NCBI GenBank assembly: GCA_019308525.1
Contig: JAFDIC010000006.1
Coordinates: 1 to 36,039, forward strand
Source of the DNA: Deltaproteobacteria bacterium
GTDB taxonomy: Bacteria; Desulfobacterota; DSM-4660; Desulfatiglandales; HGW-15
Length of the DNA stretch: 36,039 nucleotides
Direction of reading: 5' to 3'
Position numbers and translations under genes: made by a program. Shown here piece by piece: positions 1-7,285 of the stretch (position 1 is its first letter; every line of letters starts with the position of its first letter). The notes beneath the pieces are model-generated. The model did no database searches, was not told where the DNA came from, and saw nothing but the letters and a program-made list of their open reading frames with translations.

Positions 1-9
1 ACTAATAAC

Positions 10-558
10 ATGAGTTCCGGCAAGCGAAAACAGGTCGATCCCATTGAGCAGGCCATCGAAGCGGCACGGTGAATTTCAGGTCGCTGTCGGAAAAGCGACG
101 CACGAAAAGTATCAATTTCAGGTAGGTATGGAAGTGAGTGGGGTGGCAGTCCCGGTCCCTGATCCGCGACTCGAAACGGCCGGGTTCTACAAGGCGAGCG
201 GTTTGAAGATACTGAAGGATGCCGAAAGCGAGCCGTCAACTGGTCCACCATTTCTTGGCATACCGCCCGAGCTGGAAACTTATCGCAGCCGGGGCATCGT
301 CGCCTGGATGCCCGGACCTATGACGCCAAGTGCACGACTTGCATCTGGGGTTGCCGGATGCCTGTGGAGATGATCATCGATCAGTGGAATCCGCCCAAGA
401 AACGGTATCGGTTCGAGACATTTTGCTACGGCCCGAAAAGCTGCGCCTTTTACCGGGCCGGCCAAAAACGCAAGGTGCCGGGGCAAAAGGGAATGTCCTA
501 TGCCGAGGAGGACTGGGGCGACGAGGATGCCACCTCGCACAGGGGGCCGAATGATTGA
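10..558 (+). pseudogene. Frameshifted relic of a small cysteine-containing conserved protein
   Basis: I read this as a broken gene. An ATG at 10 opens a frame that stops at 70-72 after 20 residues (MSSGKRKQVDPIEQAIEAAR). Protein-like sequence then continues in the second frame to about 292, ending near the residues ETYRSRG. It resumes in the first frame from about 295 (HRRLDARTYDAKC) through to the TGA ending at 558. The last part has a dense cysteine pattern (CTTCIWGC, then C in ETFCYG and KSC), suggesting a metal-binding or redox fold, and I recall similar short conserved proteins of unknown function. The N-terminal 20 residues may come from a different family (possibly DUF6880-like), which would make this a deletion fusion plus a frameshift. 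Function unknown. Sequencing error is an alternative for one of the two shifts. Confidence 0.5.
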
Positions 559-644
559 GGATTGTAGAACTTGCGACAAATCGTGACAGGAAGTCAGGGT
601 TTTTCGGAGGTCTTCCGTCTGGAATGGACGGAGGAGTGAGCAGG

Positions 645-2048
645 TCAGGGTACCAGGAGTTTCATAAGCCCGGAGATATCCTCTTGTTCCTCCAAGCGCA
701 GGATCGCGTCAACAGAGTCCATGGCCTTTGATTCCCCTATGACCGCCTGGGTGTTCCTCTTGAATTTTTCGATCAAACTCTCTTGGGACATCTCTGCGGC
801 TATTGATAGCCCCCTCTCGGAGTAAACCTTTTGGCCTTTCCCTCTGGTAGTCACCACCGTAATGTCCGGTCTCCCTTCTGAGTCCCTGTCCAGGGAGGTA
901 ACGACCCTGACCTTTTTCGCAAATTCCCTGATCTTCCTGTTGCTCAATACCTCCTCATTCTGCCACAAGGGGCCCGGCTCGATCCTGTGGGCCAGGAGGG
1001 AAAAGAGGAAGGCGGTATTGAATTGAATGTCCACATGGGAGATCACATCCGGATTTTTCCAGGCAGGCAGTTCTCCAAGGGGGTTAAGGACTACTGCCAC
1101 CTCCTCCATATCCTCCGGGTAAAGGTGACGGGTCGTGATAATCCGATCAAAAAGCCCGAGCACGTTCTGCATGGCGCCGCAACAGGGGTAAGTCTTATAA
1201 AAGATCCTGTCCGGGAATCGCCATTCTCTCCCCAGGCCCTCCACCATCCTTTCGGGTGACCATGTGTCACAGCCGAAAAATCTAAAAAACCCATATTCCC
1301 CGTTCAGGACACCCCTGTCAGCACTGTGGCCGATGCTGGTGAGAAGAAGGGACACAATCTCTATCTGTGATAACAGGCCAGAGGAGAGGTACTTGGTCAT
1401 GGAAAGAGGGACTGTCACGGCAAACTTTGCCAGCATGGGTATCGGGCAGGAGAAGCCTCCGATGCCCATGGCATTGGCTATCTCGTCGGCCGTGAAACCC
1501 ATGAGCCTCCCGGCACCTGCAATGCCACCAAAGAGACATATCCCGTATCCAGGTGTGGGCAACGCCAGGGTGAGTCCCTTTTCGGGCAACTTCACACTGA
1601 ATCTGTTCCCGAAGACCAGGGAATCGCTTAACCTCGTAGTGATCTCATGGGCTATGGCAACAGACAGGATCAGTTCCTTGCCCGAAACGTTATCTATCTC
1701 CCCGCACGTGATGCATGCAGGCATCACGTAGGGGGTAAGGTGTTCTGGTGGTGAAAGGAGGGCATCATAGTCCAGGGCATTCATCAGCTCTCCGTTGGCA
1801 AAGGCGGATGAGATGGGATGGGCGTTTCTTGCACGACCCAGGATTGTGGTGTCCCCGGTCCCCGATAGCTCCTCCGCGAACTTTATACCGATCCTGCCCT
1901 TCTCTGTGTTTACCCCACCGATGGCGCATCCCAGAGAGTCAAGGATCAGCCGCCTGGTCTCTTCCACCACCCTCCCTGGAAGCTCATCGTAGGAGATGGT
2001 TTGGGCAAACAGTGAGATCTCTCTGGTGATATCCGTCTCAAATTCCAT
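645..2048 (-). CDS. MmgE/PrpD family protein
   Basis: A 467-residue protein of the MmgE/PrpD family, whose known members include 2-methylcitrate dehydratase, cis-aconitate decarboxylase and iminodisuccinate epimerase. Family features seen are the helical N-terminal segment with LILDSLGCAIGG near residues 35-45, the GRARNAHPISSAFANGE region near 72-88, and KTYPCCGAMQN near 290. Length is normal for the family. The start is the ATG at 2048, preceded by AGGTAGGA. It lies downstream of the terminator of the surface-protein gene, so it probably has its own promoter within 2049-2310. Substrate cannot be told from sequence. Many of these genes sit in catabolic regions and act on tricarboxylates or dicarboxylates, so a link with the nearby aromatic operon is possible but unproven. 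Confidence 0.85.
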   Translation of the reverse strand: MEFETDITREISLFAQTISYDELPGRVVEETRRLILDSLGCAIGGVNTEKGRIGIKFAEELSGTGDTTILGRARNAHPISSAFANGELMNALDYDALLSPPEHLTPYVMPACITCGEIDNVSGKELILSVAIAHEITTRLSDSLVFGNRFSVKLPEKGLTLALPTPGYGICLFGGIAGAGRLMGFTADEIANAMGIGGFSCPIPMLAKFAVTVPLSMTKYLSSGLLSQIEIVSLLLTSIGHSADRGVLNGEYGFFRFFGCDTWSPERMVEGLGREWRFPDRIFYKTYPCCGAMQNVLGLFDRIITTRHLYPEDMEEVAVVLNPLGELPAWKNPDVISHVDIQFNTAFLFSLLAHRIEPGPLWQNEEVLSNRKIREFAKKVRVVTSLDRDSEGRPDITVVTTRGKGQKVYSERGLSIAAEMSQESLIEKFKRNTQAVIGESKAMDSVDAILRLEEQEDISGLMKLLVP

Positions 2049-2312
2049 CTGTTTTTCCTACCTGTTGCACCCCACATATCATCAGCCTCTTCTTCAAAAC
2101 TCCTCGTAGTTGGCAGATGCCAGTGGGTGTGGGTCGACTCCTGACATTGGAAATATTGTCAGCAAGCGCTGTCAGCCTTTTTTTGAAGCCTCTATCTTTG
2201 TCACTCCTTTCTGCAAATGTTTTTCCGATCTTCGAAACAGCAAAATAGCCCAGACCACCGAATATTTCGCCAATATCGCCGCTTAAATCGGCCCTTAATG
2301 AGTGATTCCTTC
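2049..2312. other. Intergenic region upstream of the MmgE/PrpD gene
   Basis: No gene is seen here. It must hold the promoter of the minus-strand MmgE/PrpD gene, but I found no convincing -35/-10 pair. A short imperfect dyad (TGACA and TGTCA separated by about ten bases, near 2142-2161) and a repeated GTCAGC lie in its middle and could be an operator; evidence is weak. Confidence 0.3.
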
Positions 2313-2354
2313 TTGGACAAGAAAAAGGGGAGGTGCCTCCCCTTTTTGGTCCAA
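2313..2354 (-). terminator. Strong Rho-independent terminator of the surface-protein gene
   Basis: A perfect 12-base-pair stem runs from 2322 to 2333 and from 2336 to 2347 around a two-base centre. It is flanked by a second helix, TTGGAC at 2313-2318 pairing with GTCCAA at 2349-2354. Read on the minus strand the hairpin is GC-rich at the tip and ends in a run of T. It begins about 20 bases after the stop codon of the large secreted protein. The A/T flanks on both sides mean it could also work in the other direction. Confidence 0.85.
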
Positions 2355-2374
2355 ACAGGTGCTGAGAAGTGTGC

Positions 2375-5368
2375 TCAGGCCAGCCTTTTTATCCCCACGA
2401 TGACCACACAACCGGCTATGATCAAGAACAAGATGAGGGCACACACCATGCGGCCCATTTCAGATTCCTGGGCTAGTATTGTCTGGACAAAGCAGCCGTC
2501 CCCATCGCCACCCAGACTTGGGGTTGGACTTGGAGTCGGACTTGGCGTGGGACTTGGCGTGGGACTTGGTGTCGTTGTGCCTGGCGCACCCTGATCAATG
2601 ATGGTTCCATTGGTGTCATCAAGATCGTCATCTCCCCGCTTGCCATCAACAAAATGCAAGGTGATCACATTTCCGTTGATTTCCGCGCCAGTCTCACCGT
2701 CGTATAGAAATTCGTACCAGTGGTTCGTGGGATCGGTCGGTGTTGGACCGTACTTGTAATAGGTAGCAGGCTCCGCCCCAGCAGGAAGATAAATGGTTAC
2801 GGTCGTAGAACCACCTGCTCCGACGCCGTTGACCGTAAAATCGAAAAAACCATATTCGAATTCAACGTCCGCCGGAGCGTCACCAGGAGAAGGATTGGGA
2901 ACAAAGTCGCAATCACTTAGTGTCGTTGCCGCCGGTGCACCGGGAACAGCCAAGGTAACATAGTCTTGATCGTCATAAGTGTGCCCCGATACAACATTGT
3001 CTTGCTGACAATCAGGTGTGCCATCATTGTTTCCGTCATAGAGCGGTTCATTTCCGTTAGGTCCCTGTTCTTCTTCATCCGCCATACCGTCAGTGTCGTT
3101 ATCTTCACCGAATCTGGCCGTAAGAGTCTTGTTACCATTCATCAGGATGGAGGTCGTTTCAGCCGTATCATCGGCCACATCGCCGACCCATCCGACAAAG
3201 GCCCATCCACCATCCGGGTTGGCCTCCAGATGAACGGTCGTACCGCCCTCATAGGTCTCTGTCGTGCCCTCTTGATAGTTTTCTCCGGGAGGATTGAGCG
3301 TCACCGCCCCTTCTCCTTCTAGCTGAAGAGTCAGCTCATAGTCAGGCGGTATGAGGCTAAACGAAGCCATCACATTCTTGGTTCCATTGATCTCCACCGT
3401 AGTCGGGTTCGCTGTCCCGGTGACATCACCCGACCAGCCATCAAATCGCCACCCGCTTGCAGGTGTCGCATAGACATCGACCACGGATCCTTCCGGATAA
3501 TTGTGGGCTCCGACAGAAGGATTGGTCGTTCCGCTGCCTGAAACAGACATATTCAACGTGTACATGACCGGCGGTATTTCGTTATCTGCCACACTGATGG
3601 TACCGTAGGCAGTATTCCAATCCGGGTCAGCGGGGATCCAGGCGGTGATAGTGACATTCTTGGTTCCGTCCAGTTCATCATCATCCAGAACCTCGATCCA
3701 GAAACTGGCGTTTTTGGTGTTTGAACCCACTGTCACAACAGAGGGCACATTTACTTCCGTCGTATCGCTTGAGGAAAGATGCACATCCGTTGGTGTAGGC
3801 AGGGTCCCGGAAAGATGGACAAAACCAGCAGCATTGATGATCCCATCTCCTTCCGTTACCGTCGGAGGCACATTCAAGGTCAGCACCTTCTCCTCATTGT
3901 CCAGCACTTCAATTACGTCTGAGGTATCACCCTTGACCCCTGCTCCTGTAACGGTAATAGTCGCCGTCTGCCGGCCGTCAATCTCTTCATCATCCACGAT
4001 GGTCATATTGAAAAATACAGTCGTTTCTCCTGCAGAAAAAGTCACTTCTGAAGGTACTGTGATCTCGGTCTCATCGCTGGAAGTCAGAGTCACATCCAGA
4101 TCTTCACCCAGGCTCTGCGAAAGATCCAGAGCGCACTCCCAGGGAGCTTCTCCTTCAGCAAAACTCGTGCGGATGATGCGTAGCGAGAGCGCCACCGATG
4201 ACCCGTATTCATAGCATCCCATATCCACGATTGCGCCCCCATAGCCGTCACCGTCAGTGATTCTGTCGCCCCCGTCCAAGTCAAAGGGAAGGGTCTCCGA
4301 GGTGTCGAGGTCCTTATCCAGATCGTCGAAATCATCCGGGACCTCGCTGTTGGACCCTCTATCGATGCACGGGGAAACATTTGACAAATGATAATCCAGG
4401 CCCGTGAAACGGGGATCGTCACTACGGTTGTTAGAGCCCGATCCAGTCCAGCCCCCTTGGATACAAGAATAGGAAATAGTTGTTCGCATCTTGCCGAGCG
4501 TATCAATCCAGATCTGGGGAGATACATTGCCGTAAGCCGTGTTTTCCCATATAATGGAGTTCCTGATCTTGACATATTCCCCGGCAATTCGCAGACCGCC
4601 TCCGGTTTGGCCATACTGATCCGCGGCATAATTGTCTACGATCGTGCAGTTGATAATTTCCACAGGATCACTACTGCTAATGGATGCATATGCTATATCA
4701 ATGCCACCACCTTGCTGTGCCTGGTTGTCAGCGATAAGGCAATTAATGATTTTGGGACCAGGCCCGCCAATATTGGAAATGGCGATGCCACCTCCTGTCA
4801 GGTGAGTTTCTCCAGGTGCTGGTCCGTTGCCCTTGATGATACAGTTTCTTATGGTCGGCGACCCGTAGGCGATCTTGATTCCAGCCCCCCCATAGGCATC
4901 TCCTCCGCCATTGGTTATGAAGAATCCGTCGATGAGCGCATCTCCTGAAACATACAAGCCTCTGTAAATCCCCTTGCCGTCGATGATGGTCTTATGCGTG
5001 GCCCAATCCCGGTCCTCCCAATCCGCAAAGGGGTCATCTGCCGGAAATCCGCCGTAAAGCTTGATGTCGTCGGTTCTGACAAATATGGCCTTGTCCCAAC
5101 CCTCGGCACCAGGCGCGACATAGTTGACATAGGTCCCCGCCTTGACCCAAAGTTCATCACCAGCAACAGCGCTGTCCAAGGCCTCTTGCAGATCGCTGTA
5201 AGCCGTACTCCAAGAGCTGCCTTTACCAACCCCATCGTATGTGCTAGCCGCATCCACATAGATAATTGCCCAAGCAGTGGCCGGCAAGGCCATTATGAGA
5301 AATGTCAGACCTAGGATCTTGGCCATGCTCCCTTTTGTTATTTCAGAAAACCAATCTAGATGTTTCAT
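2375..5368 (-). CDS. Large secreted multidomain surface protein with C-terminal anchor
   Basis: A 997-residue exported protein. Residues 15-35 form a signal peptide (hydrophobic core, ALPATAWA cleavage region). Residues about 36-390 look like a right-handed parallel beta-helix, with repeated N-x-C-I/L-I turns. About 395-600 hold two Calx-beta-like domains (EGEAPWECALDL; TEGDGIINAAGFV). About 601-755 hold two divergent InlB B-type repeats ending in GWSGDVTG and GWVGDVAD. Residues 756-790 are Asp-rich and calcium-binding-like (DNDTDGMADEEE). About 792-930 match a choice-of-anchor U type module (NGNVITLHFVDGKRGDDDL). A (SPTP)n linker follows at 934-951, then GGDGDGC, a membrane segment at about 973-992 and a basic KRLA tail. 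This suggests a processed or membrane-anchored cell-surface adhesin or polysaccharide-interacting protein; its ligand is unknown. Start ATG at 5368 has AAAGGA upstream. Terminator follows directly. Confidence 0.85.
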   Translation of the reverse strand: MKHLDWFSEITKGSMAKILGLTFLIMALPATAWAIIYVDAASTYDGVGKGSSWSTAYSDLQEALDSAVAGDELWVKAGTYVNYVAPGAEGWDKAIFVRTDDIKLYGGFPADDPFADWEDRDWATHKTIIDGKGIYRGLYVSGDALIDGFFITNGGGDAYGGAGIKIAYGSPTIRNCIIKGNGPAPGETHLTGGGIAISNIGGPGPKIINCLIADNQAQQGGGIDIAYASISSSDPVEIINCTIVDNYAADQYGQTGGGLRIAGEYVKIRNSIIWENTAYGNVSPQIWIDTLGKMRTTISYSCIQGGWTGSGSNNRSDDPRFTGLDYHLSNVSPCIDRGSNSEVPDDFDDLDKDLDTSETLPFDLDGGDRITDGDGYGGAIVDMGCYEYGSSVALSLRIIRTSFAEGEAPWECALDLSQSLGEDLDVTLTSSDETEITVPSEVTFSAGETTVFFNMTIVDDEEIDGRQTATITVTGAGVKGDTSDVIEVLDNEEKVLTLNVPPTVTEGDGIINAAGFVHLSGTLPTPTDVHLSSSDTTEVNVPSVVTVGSNTKNASFWIEVLDDDELDGTKNVTITAWIPADPDWNTAYGTISVADNEIPPVMYTLNMSVSGSGTTNPSVGAHNYPEGSVVDVYATPASGWRFDGWSGDVTGTANPTTVEINGTKNVMASFSLIPPDYELTLQLEGEGAVTLNPPGENYQEGTTETYEGGTTVHLEANPDGGWAFVGWVGDVADDTAETTSILMNGNKTLTARFGEDNDTDGMADEEEQGPNGNEPLYDGNNDGTPDCQQDNVVSGHTYDDQDYVTLAVPGAPAATTLSDCDFVPNPSPGDAPADVEFEYGFFDFTVNGVGAGGSTTVTIYLPAGAEPATYYKYGPTPTDPTNHWYEFLYDGETGAEINGNVITLHFVDGKRGDDDLDDTNGTIIDQGAPGTTTPSPTPSPTPSPTPSPTPSLGGDGDGCFVQTILAQESEMGRMVCALILFLIIAGCVVIVGIKRLA
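2516..2575. repeat. Five 12-bp tandem repeats encoding a Ser-Pro-Thr-Pro linker
   Basis: Five consecutive 12-base units of the form ACTTGGNGTNGN cover this stretch, in frame with the surface-protein gene. On the minus strand each encodes two Pro-containing dipeptides (PTPS). The third and fourth units are identical and the others differ mainly at third positions. The linker spaces the anchor-U module from the membrane anchor and could change length by slippage in steps of four residues. Confidence 0.85.
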
Positions 5369-5420
5369 GTCTTGTCCTTTCTTTTTGAGTCCTTCTTGTG
5401 TAGTTCAAATCAAGCAATTT

Positions 5421-5438
5421 TCCCAAATTTCGTGCCAA
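5421..5438 (-). promoter_or_regulatory. Sigma54-like (-24/-12) promoter of the surface-protein gene
   Basis: On the minus strand the sequence is TTGGCACGAAATTTGGGA. This has the full TTGGCACG -24 element and, at the correct 10-base spacing between the GG and the -12 dinucleotide, TTGG in place of the consensus TTGC. Transcription would begin roughly 40 bases before the ATG at 5368. Such a promoter would require an enhancer-binding activator, none of which is encoded in the window. One mismatch at the otherwise nearly invariant C of the -12 element lowers confidence. Confidence 0.5.
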
Positions 5439-5819
5439 CAAAATGAGATAGAACAACTGCAGTGAGCTCAATGCGTTGTGGAAACAATATCCCCAAAAAC
5501 CCCTCAAAGCTGCAACAAAACAGGAAAAAAGACACCAACAATATGGAACCTATTTCCGTGCGTCTGCTTTTGCCGCGAGTTCTTCAGGTGGTCACAGGAG
5601 CGGGAGGTCGATGGGTCCTGTCCTGTTGCACTATTCAGCCCGGCTAGGCGGGGTAATAAGAAGTCGCTGCCTCGGGGAAATGTATAGGTGACTGAGCCTT
5701 GTGTGTCAAGCAGAATTCGACTACACTGTTGATTAGAGGTTCAGCCCATGAAGGGGCCTGTGGATGAGCGGAAACCAGCGGCATTGACTCCAGCGGAACG
5801 TGATTTTCGACTGACCTTT

Positions 5820-5840
5820 AGAAAATCTCGCTGTGCGAGG
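5820..5840 (-). terminator. Possible weak terminator after the MFS gene
   Basis: On the minus strand a CTCGC-ACA-GCGAG hairpin (5827-5839) is followed by ATTTTCT, about 45 bases after the MFS stop codon. The stem has only five base pairs and the T-run is interrupted, so termination would be partial at best. Confidence 0.3.
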
Positions 5841-5885
5841 GGCCAGAGTTTCTATACTCCACTAAAATGCCTTCTCCCCAAAATC

Positions 5886-7124
5886 CTAGCTCCTATCATA
5901 CCTGGCATTGCTGATAAGCCAAAGGGCCATCACGGAAAATATGCAACTGATCAAGGCGATAATATGGAATACGTCAATAATTCCCACTTTGTCCATAAAA
6001 TGTCCGGCAACTGGTTGCAACAAACTCATTCCCTCCATACTGAGCCCGAAATAGATGCCAAAGACAGTGGATCTGAATTCCTGGGGACAGGTGTCCATTA
6101 TCAGGGGCTGGACAGTGGCCTGCATCATGTATACCAACAGGCCAAAGACAAAAAATATGACTATGAAAAAGGGGTTGAAAGGGAGTATTGTGATTAAGTA
6201 CAGGACCGGCCCGATGGATATCAGAGGCAACAAAATGGCATTTCTCCTATTCCAGTAATCAGAAAGCCATCCTCCGAGGAAACTCCCTGCTATGCCTCCA
6301 GCCCTGAGCACTCCCAGAAAAATTGACGAAAAGGCAGGGACGACCTTATGCTTATCCACCAAATAGATGGCAATAAATGCCGTGGCGCACCCCGCCACGA
6401 GCTGAACAAGAATAGCTAAAGATGCAATAATAATGATGGGCCTTAATATGCGAAAGACGTCCTTCTTCATTTTTGATGGGACCGTCATGTCTCTGCCACT
6501 TGTTGAGGTCCCATTTGATACCCCCAAATCTACGGTGCCTGTTTGGAACCCCTTCTGAAACACCATGAAAGATGCCACCAGGGAGGGGAGCCCCAAAAAG
6601 ATAAACGCAGATCGCCATCCGAATAATTCAGTCAAAATGCCCCCAAAAACCGGACCTAAAGTAAACCCAATACTCCCTCCCACGAGATGAAGGGCTATGG
6701 CCTTACCTCTGAATTCTCTTTCAAAAAGATCTGATATTATTGATGTTGCTGACGGATGATATGGGCCTGCAAAAAGCCCCATAACAACCATCAAAACCAG
6801 GAGAAGATGATAGGTGGAAGGTAATCCAACCATCACAGTTGTCAGGCCGATACCCCCTAGGCCAATCCCAGCAGCACGGTACGGATCGATTCTATCTCCC
6901 AGCCAGCCCCCGGGGAATTGGGAAAACCCAAAGGTTATTGAGAAGGATGAAAGAAGTAGGCTTGATTGGAAATAGTTTAGCCCAAGGGTTGTCCGAATCA
7001 ACGGAAGCATTGCGGGAAGCAGGCCAATGCACATGTCATGAGCCAGATGCGTATAGCCAAAAAAAGCTGCCTTACGTCCGCCCCACCGATTAAAGAGATT
7101 TTCCGATTTCTCCAATTCAGTCAA
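5886..7124 (-). CDS. MFS family transporter
   Basis: A 412-residue membrane protein with about 12 hydrophobic segments and the usual MFS signature between the second and third segments (GGWLGDRIDPYRAAG, residues about 72-86). Its halves are joined by a hydrophilic loop near residues 200-220 (GVSNGTSTSGRDMTVPSK). The start chosen is a TTG at 7124 preceded by GAGGGGGG at good spacing; the next Met is at residue 31, already in the first membrane segment. It is the last gene of the catabolic run, 161 bases after hydantoinase B, and may take up or export the pathway substrate or an intermediate. Specificity is not visible. Confidence 0.85.
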   Translation of the reverse strand: MTELEKSENLFNRWGGRKAAFFGYTHLAHDMCIGLLPAMLPLIRTTLGLNYFQSSLLLSSFSITFGFSQFPGGWLGDRIDPYRAAGIGLGGIGLTTVMVGLPSTYHLLLVLMVVMGLFAGPYHPSATSIISDLFEREFRGKAIALHLVGGSIGFTLGPVFGGILTELFGWRSAFIFLGLPSLVASFMVFQKGFQTGTVDLGVSNGTSTSGRDMTVPSKMKKDVFRILRPIIIIASLAILVQLVAGCATAFIAIYLVDKHKVVPAFSSIFLGVLRAGGIAGSFLGGWLSDYWNRRNAILLPLISIGPVLYLITILPFNPFFIVIFFVFGLLVYMMQATVQPLIMDTCPQEFRSTVFGIYFGLSMEGMSLLQPVAGHFMDKVGIIDVFHIIALISCIFSVMALWLISNARYDRS

Positions 7125-7285
7125 TGCTATTCCCCCCTCGATTGCGGTCCTTCATCCTTCATAACATTCTAGCAGGGTCACCGAAATACCCCTCCCAAAA
7201 AACGGTGCCTTTACCGGTGGTTGAAATGTTCGATGGCAGGGTGTCTCTCGGAAAAGCCAAAGAGGCAAGCTGACGCGGCAGTGTC

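Larger units (their letters stand above)
5369..5885. other. 517-bp noncoding region between MFS gene and surface-protein gene
   Basis: No convincing gene. The part next to 5369 carries the promoter of the surface-protein gene, and the part next to 5885 carries the 3' end of the MFS transcript with a weak hairpin. Open frames in the middle (5462-5690) are short, mutually overlapping and have no recognisable protein sequence. I looked for a cyclic-di-GMP riboswitch core on both strands and did not find one. Confidence 0.5.

Noticed and set aside
590..644. CCGTC/GACGG hairpin after the MmgE/PrpD gene as a terminator
   Set aside because: Only five base pairs with a seven-base loop, and the A/T-rich stretch is too far from the stem.
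5369..5700. Possible cyclic-di-GMP riboswitch in front of the surface-protein gene
   Set aside because: GC-rich stretches around 5630-5660 recall the riboswitch tail, but the conserved core was not found on either strand.
5748..6197. Plus-strand open frame of 149 codons
   Set aside because: Most of it is antisense to the MFS gene and the translated sequence resembles no protein family.
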